From Caenorhabditis elegans (Eukaryota; Nematoda; Chromadorea; Rhabditida; Rhabditidae), in contig NC_003282.8 of NCBI RefSeq assembly GCF_000002985.6, positions 434,001-498,000 on the forward strand: DNA of 64,000 nt, read 5' to 3'. Shown here piece after piece: positions 48,650-61,100 of this stretch (the stretch's first letter is position 1; the number at the start of each line of letters is the position of its first letter). Under the pieces are notes generated by a model. The model was not told where the DNA came from, did no database searches, and saw only the letters and a program-made list of their open reading frames with translations. The position numbers and the translations under genes are program-made.

Positions 48650-49690
48650 TAAATGCCGAGTAAGTGCCTACGTGCCTGTTTACCTGCCTACAACTTGGCG
48701 TAGTTTGAAGGTTGGTAGACATTTATGTTTGTGCCTGCATGATGGGCAATCAGTGATTTTAAAACTTTTTCTAATGCTGAAAAATAAGCTTCCTGCTTTG
48801 TGCCTTCATACCTGCCTACCGCCTATTTTTTTAAAATAATTTTTTGGTGAACTGTAATGGTTTTGAGCTGCGTTTCAATTAACTTGTATAAGCTTAAATT
48901 AGGTGAATAACAACATTCAAAATATTTTTTAAATAGTTCACATTAATTTTAGTAGGTAGGCGTAGGTAGGTGTGCAGGTACAAGGCAGGCAGTTCACCTT
49001 TCTTTTGATTTTAAAGCAAGTTGTTCAGCTTTCAATATGCTAAAAGGGCAAACACAGACAGGTCTCCAATTTGCCTACCTTCCTGCCTTCCTACCGTTCG
49101 GCAGGCGTAGGTCGCCTTGTAGGCATGGAGGGGGAACTTTCGTGTTTACCTTTAAAAAACAACATTTTTTTATTCTAATTTTTCAAGTATTTCCAAAGTT
49201 AAGTTATTGATCTAGTTTTTATTTAAAAAATTTAAACATTTTATTTTTCCTTTTTTTTTTCAACAAAAAAACATACGATTTAAAAAATAATAGCACCGGT
49301 TTAATTTAAACCCAAAATTTTAACAATAATAGGTTAAAAATTAAATTTTATTTGTGATCTACCAGAATAACAAAATTTTACTCTTCAATTCGCTAGGTTC
49401 AAATAATAATCAACAAGTGAAAAAAAAACGTCATTTTCCAGGTATAACTCTAGTCTGAAACTGCCTCTGAAATTGTTCAAGTTTCAGAAAAGCAGGTGAA
49501 ATATAATGAACATCAGTTAGCACACAAATTTTGAATTTTGTGGAAATGTTTTGGCCTTTTTTCAAAAAAAAAAATTAAAAATCCAATTTTCGAGTCTAAC
49601 ATAAGGCACTTAGCGGCCGACATAATTTGTGTTTCGTGCCTCGTGGCACTAAACAGTCATAGGTCATAAAGAGAGGTAGGCAGGCAGTGC
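48650..49690. repeat. AGGC/AGGT and CCTGCC/CCTACC patches
   Basis: Short patches lie at about 48660-48695, 48805-48830, 48955-48995, 49070-49125 and 49672-49690, on alternating strands, set in AT-rich DNA. No exon was recognised in this stretch. Confidence 0.7.
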
Positions 49691-50287
49691 AACTTTTGCC
49701 TAAAAAGAGGACAACCTATGTACCTTTTTCTTGATTTCTTCTTAAAACTCTATAACCAATCAAACTAATCCAACTCATTCTTTGTTCTACGTACAGAGAT
49801 GAAATAAAAAATTAAAAAAAAATTCTAGAAAATGCCAAAAACACGTGAGAACACTTCTTCCCTCTCTTTTCAGCCGACAAAACGTTTAACAAATGAGAAT
49901 CAGATAAGAGAAATGAGAAATAAATGAGTAAATGAGTGAGAGAAGGACCACGGAAAAGGAAGTGGAATGAGAAATGAGTGAAGGATTTCGAATTTCGAAA
50001 ATTTTTATAATTTAAAATTCAAATTATTTACACTCTAATTAGAGACAGGCTAGGCAGGCTAGGCAGGCACAAGGAGGCCTACAAGGCCTACCTCTGGGTA
50101 TGTAAGTCAACTTGGAACTAGGTAGGTACTCGAAAGCCTTACCTTTATAACTGGCAATGGTTGACGTGCAATTTTCAAAATTTTCTGTGAAAAAAACTAA
50201 AATAGATGGCCCATCTGAACTGGCAGCTCTCCGTGAGCAAAGAGCTCCCATAAAGTGGTTTAAAATGTTGCGAAAAGTGTCAGTTGT

Positions 50288-50539
50288 TCAAGTATTTTTC
50301 TGGTTCTTTTTTTTTTTTGCTCGTTCCAAGTTATTCTCTATTTTCAAATAACATTTCTCAAGGGGCCGAACACTTTTTTCGTTGTGTCCAAATATGTCAG
50401 ACAAAGAGGTCAATTTCTTCATTCTTGGCATAGCCCTCTTCAAAGAGAACGTATTTAGTCCCCCTTCAGATCTATGGTTACCGGAAAAGAACTCATAAAT
50501 CGACAACAAGTTTTGCCCATATTTGTTCTCAGGTTCTTT
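50288..50539 (-). CDS. Unrecognised open frame, possible gene remnant
   Basis: A minus-strand frame of about 84 codons reads AKEPENKYGQNLLSIYEFF..., includes SLKRAMPRMKKLTSLSDIFG and ends in a lysine-rich stretch. It has no ATG near its start, which follows a TAA and a weak AG. Composition is more protein-like than surrounding AT-rich frames and is not caused by a tandem repeat. A further stretch downstream on the same strand (50251-50140, ending TATAAAG|GTAAGG) also looks partly exon-like but is in a different frame. I recognise no domain. It may be a decayed gene fragment or chance. Confidence 0.3.
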   Translation of the reverse strand, partial: KEPENKYGQNLLSIYEFFSGNHRSEGGLNTFSLKRAMPRMKKLTSLSDIFGHNEKSVRPLEKCYLKIENNLERAKKKKNQKNT

Positions 50540-50810
50540 GGCTTACAGTACATATATGTGAAAATTGAATTTAAGTGTAAACAACCAATACAAGTCAGTG
50601 AGCGAAAAGTGCTGTCAATTTTCGTTAAAATATAAAAAAAAAGTCACAAAATCGCAACAAAAAAAAGTGACATGAACAGGTGCTCCCACGCATCAACATT
50701 CAACTAACTTAAGAAACAGGTGCGATTGCGTGAGGTGGAAAGTTTTTTTTAGAAAACTTTTTCAAAATTTTGTTCCAAAACTTTGAAGGAAGTGACTTGG
50801 ACTTATTATT

Positions 50811-51187
50811 AGGCTTTCAATTAGGCTTAGGCTTAGGCATAAGCTTAGGCTTAGTCTTAGGCTCAGGCTTAGGCTTAGGATAAGATTTAGGCTTTGGCTC
50901 AAACTTAGGCTTTGGCTTAGGCTTAGGCTTAGGCTCTGTCTTAGACTTAGGCTTAGACTTAGCCGTAGGCTTTGGGTTAGGCTTAGGCTGCAACTTACTA
51001 GACTTAGGCTTAGGCTTAGGCTTAGACTTTGGCTTGAGCAAAGACTAAGGCCTAGGCGTAGGATTAGGCCTAGGCTTAGGATTAGGCTTAGACTTTGGCT
51101 TGAGCTCAGGTTTAGGCTTAGGATTAGGCTCATTCTCAGTCTCAAGCTTAGGTTCAGGCTTAGGCTTAAACTTAGGTACAGGCCTAG
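50811..51187. repeat. Degenerate interstitial telomeric repeat (TTAGGC), block 2
   Basis: Around sixty TTAGGC-derived hexamers (GGCTTA, GGCTCA, GACTTA, GGATTA) run for about 375 bases with the G-rich strand on the plus strand. It is interrupted only by point changes. The two long low-complexity frames across it (Pro-Lys and Ser-Leu repeats) are artefacts of the hexamer. Confidence 0.9.
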
Positions 51188-52139
51188 TCGCCTGGTGCCT
51201 GCCTTTAAAAAAATTTGTAAATTTTAATTTTCGAACCTTTAGCACTTTGTTTTTCCTAAAACCTACTGTACTTTTCAAGTACTCAGAATTTTCTACACGA
51301 CCTCACAATTTTCAGTTTAGCTTCTTGTTACGTTCAACTGAAATTCTGAGATTTACTAATCTAGAATATCAAGAAAATGTCGTTTCTATGCGTAAATAGT
51401 TGTTTCAAACATTGAAACTGGAACACAAAAAGTAATGTAAAATTTTCAAAAACCCGAAAAAAACCTACCACATGTTCTGTGCAAAAACAAAAATTTAATA
51501 ATAAAAACTGAAAACAAAGGAATCAAATTTCCAAAGACCCGAGAAAGCAGAAGCAAAAAAGAGAAAAAAAAGAGTGATAAGATTATCAAAAAACCGCCCG
51601 TGTTTCTTTTGTGTGAGGTGTCAAAAAAAGATTGAGATGATATATATCTGACAGCTGGTGGTGGGGAGAATTCATGTGGAAAAGATGCTCTTGGTGGTCG
51701 GAGCCAATCGCTCTTGTTTCAAATCCAATTCCTATTCATTCCACTTCGTATCTTTTTGGGCATTTCTTTTTTGGTTTCAGATGCCTCAGGGTGTTCTTTT
51801 GCAAGGTGCACGGAACTTCTAAAGCTCAAAAATTGGTTTTTTTGGGAACGGGAGTGTAGTTTGTGCATTAGGAAATGTTACTGGGACTTGCATTAACCAA
51901 TTTTATAGGATATCAAAATCCACGTAGCTTTAGGTTTGTGGGCTCAAAGTGCATCTAATTTCGAAGAATATTTTTTTGCAAAATGAGCCTAACGTTTTTT
52001 TTAAATTTTATCACTTTGCTGCTATGAAGAAAAGTTCTAATTTTTTGAAAATGTTGTAAAACCCATATGGATTTTTTCGAATCTTATTTTGAATTGGTTG
52101 CAACATTTTCCGTACTATGTTGGGCCAATTGCTATAACT

Positions 52140-52340
52140 TAACAAAAAATGTTACATGAAAATTTGATTTTGGCGCCAAAATTGTTAAATTTAAATTTGG
52201 CGCCAAAATTGTAAAATCTATGTTTGGCGCCAATACTGAAGAACATTAATATGGCGCAAAAATTGAAAAACGTTGAATTTATTTCAAAATTTGAAAATAT
52301 GAAAGTTGACGCCAAAACTTTTAAATTGACACCAAATTTT
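52140..52340. repeat. TTTGGCGCCAAAATTG tandem repeat
   Basis: Five to six units centred on the palindrome TTGGCGCCAA occur at roughly 32-base spacing, each followed by AATTGT(T/A)AA and decaying rightwards (ATGGCGCAAAAATTG, TTGACGCCAAAACTTT). Confidence 0.75.
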
Positions 52341-52600
52341 AAAACGTTTCAATTCAAAAATTCTGCGACAAGCTTTAAAATTAATTGAAATCCCCAGCAG
52401 ATTTTTCTGTTGAAAATTGCAATATTCCATGAGTATAACTGGTAATCGATGCCAAACTCAAAATTTTGAAAAATTAGCACCAAAAAGTCTTGGTTAAAAT
52501 TTCCGTAAAGTTTTACTTTTATAAAAGTTAAAAAATTTAATAAATTGCAATTTTGAAGCTTCATTTTCGTCAAAACTAAAACAAGCTACACTGATTCGGA

Positions 52601-52843
52601 CTACATGGTATGTTTTGATGTACTACTGAAATCAAGAAACAAAATACGAAAAGGTTCACATTGATTCACTAATGTAGAAAAGGAAATAATGAAGCTTCCG
52701 TCTTCTTTTTTCGTCACGTCTTCTCCCCACAATCGGATCACAGAACTGGTGACATTTCCTCCTAAAAAATCCAATTTCCACAGGAGCTCATTTGTCATAC
52801 TGTGGATAGGCTTATCTTGGTACTCGGGGCAAAATAATATCAT
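52601..52843 (-). CDS. Unrecognised 80-residue open frame, possible gene fragment
   Basis: The frame starts MILFCPEYQDKPIHSMTNEL and contains LLWKLDFLGGNVTSSVIRLW and EDVTKKEDGSFIISFSTLVN. Composition and codon use look like a real globular protein rather than AT-rich noise, and no repeat explains it. No upstream exon with matching splice signals was found. The last codons include an internal TTTCAG, so the true 3' part may be spliced. It may be a fragment or a decayed copy of a gene family. I cannot name the domain. Confidence 0.4.
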   Translation of the reverse strand: MILFCPEYQDKPIHSMTNELLWKLDFLGGNVTSSVIRLWGEDVTKKEDGSFIISFSTLVNQCEPFRILFLDFSSTSKHTM

Positions 52844-53796
52844 TCATTTTTTTAATTCTTTGATTTTTAAGCGCTATTTGAAAAGTGCAGTGGAAAATAA
52901 AAAAAAATAAATAGAGAAAACAGAAAAACAATCAAAGAAGGAGTAGTGTTCGAAGAGCATGACAATCTTTGCGCAGATATTTTGGAGAGATAAAACTTGA
53001 AAAAAATGGGAAAAAGTAGTGCAGGTGAAGGAAAATTGGAGAGATTGAAACAAGATTACTAGGAAAACTTTAAAAGATCAAAAATTGGAGAGTTTTGAAA
53101 TTTTTTTAATTGCAAAATTTCGCAAAAATCAAATTGAAGAGCGGAGTCATTTTTCAAGCTTTGAAATTTTTTTTATAGTTTCCTGAATCACTCCGAAAGT
53201 TTTTAGACTTCTCCGCCAAAATTAAAAAAAAAACTGAAATGTTAATTTTCTTCCAAAATAAATTTTAGAAAATTTACCAGAAGCCAAACTTCTAGTAATT
53301 GTCTTGAAATGTAATATTATTTTCAGTTTTACTTTTCTTATTCTCAAAATCACAACTACAAGAATGAATTTCAATTTCTTCAGAATCAAACAGGTTTTTT
53401 TCTTCCCAAGAAATTAGTTTTTTCATGCGATGAATATTCGAAACCCCCAAGAATCTTCCATTGTTCAGAACGTAGACAATACATTGTGGAAACAGAGAAA
53501 GAATGTGACTAAGCGCCTACCCGGTGCTTTATTTTTGGCACAAAAAGACCCTTGGTTCATCAAAATGGAAATCAGCTGAAATTTTCAAATAGCTTTAAAA
53601 AAAAGAAAAAAAAAACGTTCCTCGTGGGTGCAAACTAGAGTCGTTTCGTTAAATTTTGTTTAAAAATTTAAAAAAAAAAAGTTTAAATTTTTTTATCTAA
53701 TTTTTTAAATAATTGGGCATAAATTCCAAAAAATGAAAATTATTTTTTTTGCAGAAAATTGTCTGAAAATCTAACAAGAAATGTTTCAAATCAAAT

Positions 53797-54062
53797 ATTA
53801 AAGGTGGAGTAGCGCCAGTGGGAATTTTGCAAAAAAACTCTTATAATGATTAAAAATTTGAAAAATATGAGCTTTTTTATGAAACCAGAATAATGTCACA
53901 TGTTCCAACCCCTGCAATGTTTTAATACAAATAATTAAAATGAAATGACAGTATGGCAAATGTAGGAAAACATTTTTTTTGTTATATTATGATATTCGGT
54001 CATTTTGACACCATCAAAGTAGTTTTTAACATTTTGCCCACTGACGCTACTCCACCTTTAAA
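53797..54062. mobile_element. Complete AAAGGTGGAGTAGCGCC MITE
   Basis: The terminal inverted repeats are AAAGGTGGAGTAGCGCCAGT on the left and GCCCACTGACGCTACTCCACCTTT on the right (about 23 bases, three mismatches). The element is about 260 bases and flanked by ATTAAA/TTTAAA, suggesting a TTTAAA-like target. The body is AT-rich and non-coding. This is the best preserved member of a family also seen at 5124, 23280 and 62250. Confidence 0.85.
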
Positions 54063-55430
54063 GAAAACCCAACCTAGAAATTTATTTTTTTTATTCACAG
54101 AAAAGTTCAAAATCCATTCGAAAAATGTTTAAAAGTGTTTAGCTTAAAAGCAATTTCTTCCTATTTTACTACTATGCGTCCAGAAATCCATCGTCACACA
54201 TGTAAATGAGTAAAGTGAAAAAAACTACGTCACTTTGCTCTTAGAATGAAGATCCGCCGACTTTTGAAAAACACAACGAAAATTTGAAGTTTTACCATTA
54301 AGTTTAAAAATTTTGTAAAAATAAATTTTAGCCTTTTTAATAGTGTTGAAGGAAATTGAAATTTTAATTTTTTGAGGCGAAATTATTTTTCAAAATTTTT
54401 CAAATATTTTGACAGGGTTTTTAAATTTAAAGTTTTGAATTTTTGTTTTGATTCCACATTTTTGTGAGAAATTTCGGCTAAACTTTTTCAAGAAAACCCA
54501 ATTTTCAATTTTTTAAAAATTGATTTTAGAAAAAGTGCCTATTTTATTTGTTAAATTTTTTTTTGAAATGTTAGAAAAAAAATTTGAAAAAAAAATTTGA
54601 AAAAATTGGAATTGAGTACTTTCTATTTATTTTACTGAAAATTTTAAGACAATCCAGAACTCTCTGGGATAGTCTTAATAAATTATTCGGTCACTAAAGA
54701 TATAAGAAAACTCATTTAAAATATTATTTAAACAAAATAATATTTTTAAACAAGCTGGATAAAAATAAAAATAAACAAAAACTGAAACATCCTTCTCCAT
54801 CCCTTGCAAGACTTTTCATAAATTGCTCAAAAATTCTTTTCATCATATTCCTCCCTGTTGTAACTAATTCTATCATCAAAATCTATGATGGCTCAAATTA
54901 AAAAAAAAACTAAGATCCACGTCAAAAATCATCGAAGCAAAGAGAGAATTGTGCGGGAACATCTGTAAACCACACGGCTCCGCGGAAAAATAATGAATGT
55001 TTTTTTTTGTTTTAATATACTTTTGTAATAATAAAGTAAATCAAAAATCAAGGGAGTTTCAGAAAAACAAAGAAATAGGATTTTTCTGAAAAAAAAAGCA
55101 TCCTCCTACGAAGAAGGAGTTGCGGTGGAGAATCGAATTACCATAAATTATTCTTAAATTCACACATGCTTTAGGACATGGCTGAGTAAAAGGAAAAATG
55201 TTGCCGAATGAACAAGTAACCTAAAAAAGCGAGGAAAAATTGATTGGAAAACGGTGGAAATTAATTGGAATTTTGGGAAAAAAGGGTAGATTGGCTAGAA
55301 AAAAAATCGAAAAAAATGCCTTGATATTTCAGAATTTCTGAGTTTATTTTCAAATTTAGCTGTAAATTAATTTTAAAAAATGTCGGCCAAAAAACCAACC
55401 CTTAATGTTTTCAAAAAGGTTTTCGGTTGC
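54063..55430. other. AT-rich DNA, no feature recognised
   Basis: About 1.4 kb of AT-rich sequence with long T and A runs. I saw no coding exon, palindrome or tandem repeat in it. Confidence 0.55.
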
Positions 55431-55534
55431 TTCACTGTAGGCATTATGTAGGCATCAAAATTATGCCTGCCTGCTTTCTGCCTACATTTCTGCCTACTGT
55501 CGGCAACTCATTGAAGATGGCTTATTAATTTACG

Positions 55535-55848
55535 GATAATTGCCGGAATTGAAATTTCCGGCAAATCGGCAAACCGGCAAATTGTAGAAATTGAAAAAAT
55601 TGTACGCATCACAAGAATGTTCCTACATCTATTTTGAAAAGTAAGCAAATTCTGAGAAAATATCTAAAGAAAATGGGAAATCATTTCAAAAAGGCACAGC
55701 TTTATGTGTTTCCGTCTTAGAAAAAATCCCTCAAAAAACTTCCGGCAAACGGCAAATCGGCAATTTGCCGAAAACAAAATTTCCGGCAAACCGGCAAACC
55801 GGCAATTTGCCGAACTTGTCGACAAAAAAATTTGTCGCCCACACTTGA
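55535..55848. repeat. CGGCAAA repeat, GCCCAC subgroup
   Basis: It opens near AATTGCCGGAATTGAAATTT, contains CCGGCAAACGGCAAATCGGC and CCGGCAAACCGGCAATTTGC, and ends TTTGTCGCCCACACTTG. The middle shares TTATGTGTTTCCGTCTTAG with the block at 42045-42400. Confidence 0.8.
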
Positions 55849-56884
55849 AATTGAAAATTTTCTTCGAGTTTTTATTACAGCAAGAGCAAAACTTATATAA
55901 TTCGAGCTTTAATTTTTGGTATAATATTTTAAAATTTTTCCGTAGGCCTAAAATGACCAAAAATAGTGGAATCATTAAAAAAAAAATTTTTTTAATTTTT
56001 TACTTATAATCAAAAAGTGGTTTTTTTTTTGGAAAATTTGGTATTTTTTTACCAAAACTTTGAAAAAAATTGGTTTGAATTCCTTTAATGAAAATTTAAA
56101 TCCTCAGATTCCGAAAATCATCAATATTTTTTTGTTTGCGAATTTTCAACACAAAGATTCGGGTGTCACTTTCAAAAAATCTGACCAATTCCGAGAAGCT
56201 ATCAGTTCCAGAAATCAGTTAAAAGGCTTTTAATTAATTCCAAATTTCTTTGTAAAGTCGCCGCGTAAAACGACTCGGCTCATATTTCCAACACATGTTA
56301 AGGTTATTGGCTCGTTCTGATTTCTGCTTGGCTGTAACACAAAAATCTTTCATACAATGTCTGCGTCTCCTCCTCCCGCCTGCTCTCTCGCCAACGCACA
56401 TGGTAATCGGGTTTCGTGGAACCACAGGGAGCGTTTTTTTGAAAAAAAAAATGGAATAAATTTTATTTCATTTTTTTTTTCGTGCCCACTGAAAATAGAA
56501 TCTGAAATAAAATCGCAAAATCTCGTGACACGCACCACTCATTAATTTGATTGCTCACTTTTAAAGGAAGTCTCTAATTGCAGAGTGGAATGACGGAGGG
56601 GCGAGAAACTATAGTTTAAAGTGGGAAAAAAATTCTGGAAATTTTTTGGAAAATCAGCCAAGAGAGTGCAGACACATATAATTGCCGGAAATTGAATTTT
56701 CGGCAGGATTTGGTGGTGGAGAATTTAATCGGCAAAAAACGAACGGTGAACAATGGATTTATGGAAAGAGGAAGCTCTTGAGTTTATATCATTTTTTAGT
56801 TTAGATCAGCTTAATCTGGAAAATTAATAAAAATTTACTCTTGTGGTAGGTATGTCTGCCTACCTACTTACCAAAAAATTACAA

Positions 56885-57175
56885 AATTCGGCAAATCGGC
56901 AAATTTCCGGTTTGCCGATTTGCCGGAAATGTTTAATTCTTGCAATTTGCCGATTTGCCGTTTGCCGAACATCAGTTTGCCGCAAGTTTTTAGTGGGATT
57001 TTTATGAGACAAAAACACAATTTTTGCCGAAAACTTTCGGCAATTGTCTTTTTTCCTGCAAATTTGGCATATTGGCAATATGCCGGTTTGCTGATTTGCC
57101 GGAGATTTTCAATTCCGGCAGTTTGCCTATTTGCCGTTTGCCGGAAAAAATCGTTTGCCGCCCACCCCTGGTTTG
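56885..57175. repeat. CGGCAAA repeat, GCCCACCCCTG subgroup
   Basis: It runs from TTCGGCAAATCGGCAAATTT through ATTTGCCGTTTGCCGAACAT and TTGCCTATTTGCCGTTTGCC to GTTTGCCGCCCACCCCTGG. The middle (TTTTTATGAGACAAAAACACA) resembles other copies. Confidence 0.85.
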
Positions 57176-57944
57176 AATTTATCATACATTTTTTTACTGA
57201 AAAAAAAAAGATTTCCAGACAACATTTTCGTATGTTGTGCTAGCCCAGGCATACGAAATAGGCAGGCACGTCTCCAGGTGTGCATGCCTGCCTCAAGCCT
57301 ACGTGCCTTGCAAAACTAGAAAGTTTTGGGTATTGTTTTGGAAAATGCTGAAAAACAAATGAAAATTTGAATTTACAGCAAATTTTTTCAAAAAATTTTA
57401 AAAAGTTAAATTTTTCGCAAAAATTAAATATTATCATCGTAACTTTTGCGAAAGTAATATTTGAATTTCCAGCAAAATGTATTGGAAAAATTTTTAATTT
57501 TACGAAAAAATTTTGAAACAATATTGGTGGAAATTTTAATAAAATTGGAATTTTAAACAAAACTTCAGAATCATGTTTTCAAAAGTTGGATTTTTTTTGA
57601 AGAAAGTTTAAAAACATATATTCTGAACAAACTACCTACGTAATAGACTGAATACGTATGAAAACTGCAAAAGAAAAGAATACGGGTTGAATGAAATTTG
57701 AGCCTATTATAAAGTGCCAGAGCAGTTCTGTTTTTAGAGACGGAACACCAAAGGGCAGAGAATGTTTTGCATAAATGACGGTTGGACGAAAAAAAAAGAC
57801 AAAAAAAGTGCAGTGTTCAAAGACTAACCGAATACATTTAGCTTTGAACCGGTAGTTTTTTCCTGCCTGCCTGCCTACCTCATGCCTACAGTTAACTACA
57901 TGTTTGCCAACACCATAAACTGTAGTACACAAAATGGGCGGAAG

Positions 57945-58190
57945 GTAATCAAGGATTTCTGGCCTCCCTCATAAATTGGAATGGAAGAGTTTACCTAACT
58001 AGGCCATTTTGGCTCGGCCATATCTGGGGTAGGTTTACGGCACGTTGCGTGTCGCGTCGCGGCTCGATTTTAGTTGTAAAACTAAACGTATTTGTCCTTG
58101 TGGGTACACGATTTTCCCACGCGTTATCCGGAGGGATTGTCAATGGAGCGCGAAAAATTCAATGGGGAAGGCCAGAACCACGTGGGTAAT
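57945..58190. repeat. Dispersed repeat containing GGCTCGATTTTAGTTGTAAA, copy 3
   Basis: Same order as copy 1: ATTTCTGGCCTCCCTCATAA, GGCCATTTTGGCTCGGCCAT, GTTGCGTGTCGCGTCGCGGC, GGAGCGCGAAAAATTCAATG, ending GGCCAGAACCACGTG. Its open frame at 58045-58467 is not conserved in the other copies. Confidence 0.85.
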
Positions 58191-61100
58191 GGCATACAGG
58201 CAGGTATGCACGCCTACCTACATTTGGCCTACTGAAGTTCTTGTCAATGCAGTGTTTAGACAATTATATTCAGATTTTCATAGTTCGGTTTTGCAGGAAA
58301 AAACAATAATTATAGCTTGCAAATGCATACGTCATCACGACGTCGAACACATGTTAGACTCAAAACTTCAAATACAACGAACTGATTTTCGAGGCGTGCC
58401 TACCTGCCTACTTACCGCCTATAAAGTTCTGATTGCAAATTCTGAGAACTCCGGAAACCGGAAATAAAGGAATTTTCCAAAAAGAATAAAGTCATATAAT
58501 ATAAAATTTGAGTGCACCTATTTCCGGTTTGAACTCACTATATTCAAACTGACGTGGTTTTTCATATATGGATTTGTGCTCCGAATTCAATAAAGCTTCT
58601 GGCTGGAAGATGTCCAAAGCTCACTGACGACAAAAAAAACACACACATGACGGGATTGAAGACACCGAGTGAATAAAGAATCAAGAATATGCATAATTGT
58701 GTGAAAAATGAGGGGGAACTTGTTTCCGGAGGCGCGTCGAACAAAACGAGCATGTCTGCGGGGGAAATTTTTTTTTTTGGAAAATAAATTTGCACTGTAA
58801 TACGATTTATGTACAAGGAAATGCTTTTTTGGCTAGGCACACACTTTTACTGACTCTCAGGCGGCCTATGCCTGCCTACCATACAAAAATTACAACTGTA
58901 AACATTTTCTAAATATTTTTTTATTTTTTTTTTTAATTTGCAACTTTTTTCGATATTTTTTATTGGAAAATGCTATTATTTTGAAGTCTCTAAAACTTGA
59001 ACCCGAAAAAAAAGTTTTTCATGCCTAGAAAAATTTGAAAAGAAAACAACTTCCGCCTGGTGAACTAGTCCTAATTATATCATCTACGCACTTGGCTTTA
59101 TGATTTTTTCAGAAAAAAGTTTGTGAAAAAAATGATTACGCATTAGGTATGCCTTTAAACCTACCTACCTACCAAATGCCTATGCCTGCCTGCTTGCCTA
59201 TAGATTATTTGCTGATCTTTTCTGCTGGCACAATGTAGATTTTTTTTTGGAAAATTCCTTTGGCAGTAGGTACTTTTTTAGTGCATGTTTGCGAGAAATC
59301 CAGTTTTTGCGGGAGTACGCACAAAGCAGGCGTACACAGGTACGCATTCCTCTTGCCTTTTGCCTACCTGCTCTGCCTATTTCGTGCCTACCTGTTTAAC
59401 TGATGGGGATTGCGAAGAGAAACGTAACTTCAAAGCTATACTCACAACAGCCTACCTACCTACGTGCCTACTGAAGGTAGTTAGGCACAAAGTAGGTACT
59501 TAGGTCTGAGGTAAAATTATTAAAAGGCCAAAACTTATTTTTCAACTCGCAAAAAAGAGAAAATTGATTGGCAACATTTTTTGAAAGTGATGAGTTAACG
59601 GAAAAGCCATTCAGTTTATGCGTATTTTTGCGGTCACTCTCTATCCCTACGAGGAAAAGCTTCCCGTCCTATCTTCTTCTTATTTCAGTGCAAAATTAGT
59701 TTCATTGGCTCTTCCGGGGGGCAAATTGCACCTGGTCGCGAAAAAAGTCTAGAATTCAGATCTATAAATTGGAAAATGTGGAAGGATGGGGAGAAAAAAT
59801 ATTTTCTGATTAACTAGAAAACATTGCTCTAAATTAATCTTCCATTCTGACGGGAGAGGCTCAAATAATTTCGAAAATAACCGCATTTTTCGAAGAATAT
59901 TTCATTTTGAGAAAATGAGAAGCGAATGAAAACCCAATAAATTTACCGAAAACAATTTCCAATTTTCTGGTTTTTTTTTGTGTTTTGAAAACAAACAGTG
60001 ATTACTAATTGAGAAATGTGCGAAAATTTGAATAATTTATAGTTTTTTCCCAAATTGTGTGTTTTGTAGTACTTAGCTATGGCAGAGAACAAAGGAAATT
60101 GATTTTTTTGAAAATATGAAATTTACTTCCTGGTAGAAGTCACCTGTCTTACGCCTGCCTACCGCCTACGTACCTACCTACCTACTGCTTGCCAACCTGT
60201 TTACTAGTTTTCTACATTTATGTGTGTCTGCATGAGCCTGCCTGCCTGCCCTGTTTCATTTTTTTGCTGATTACTTTCAGATTAATTTGTTGAAACAAAA
60301 ATGAAAAAAAAGAAATTTGAAATTGAAATTTGCTGGAAACTAAAATAGGAGAAAAATCGACTTAATTATTCCAGACGTTTGACAGAGGAAGTTGTTATCA
60401 ATGTTAACAAACCTCAGGCCTACCTGCTCGCCTACAGTGGACATTAGGCTCGTGGTAGGCGTAGGCATGCATTTTTGACCGTACTCTGTATACTCATATT
60501 TATTTTAAATTCTAAACAACATTTGAAAATTTGGCATCCATCTGAACATAAATAAAGAATAAACTGGCAAAGTAAAAAAAAATTGACAGCAATATTTTTT
60601 TTTCTCAGAATTTCAGCGATTCATTTCTCACACTCATAAGAATAGGATTTTAATAAAACTCCGTCTATTTGTCTAGACATCAATTGTTTCTAGAAATGTG
60701 CAAATTTCGTGAAAAGGTGAACAAAAAACCATCAACAACAACGAGAAAACTTTTAAATGTTGGCCGAAACTTCTTTGAAATAAATATATTCGCCAAAATG
60801 TCAAGAGCGGCCGAAATTTTCTGAGAAACAAGTTCTTCGGAGATTACTGAATTTTGGGTCTTTTAATGTAAAACTTTGTTTTAATAATTGGGAATAACTT
60901 TAATTTTGACTTGATGTGAAAAGTGGGAAATTATTTTCGGAAAAAAAATATCTGGACTTCATAAAACCATATTCAAAAAAATTAAAAAGTTTATGCGTAG
61001 GCGTGCCTACGCCTTATGCAAAAAAAGGGCATTAGGATCGAGGTAGGCGTAGGTGGCCATAACGGTAGTAGGCATGAATTTTTGCTCTTACTTTGGCTAT

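Noticed and set aside
50811..51187. Long Pro-Lys and Ser-Leu frames on the minus strand.
   Set aside because: They are direct translations of the degenerate TTAGGC hexamer and have no other coding signal.
58045..58467. A 140-codon plus-strand frame.
   Set aside because: Its first half lies in a dispersed non-coding repeat and is not open in the other two copies.
59692..59820. A plus-strand stretch after TTCTTATTTCAG with an open frame (CKISFIGSSGGQIAPGR).
   Set aside because: There is only one splice site, no ATG or partner exon, and the second half is generic AT-rich sequence.
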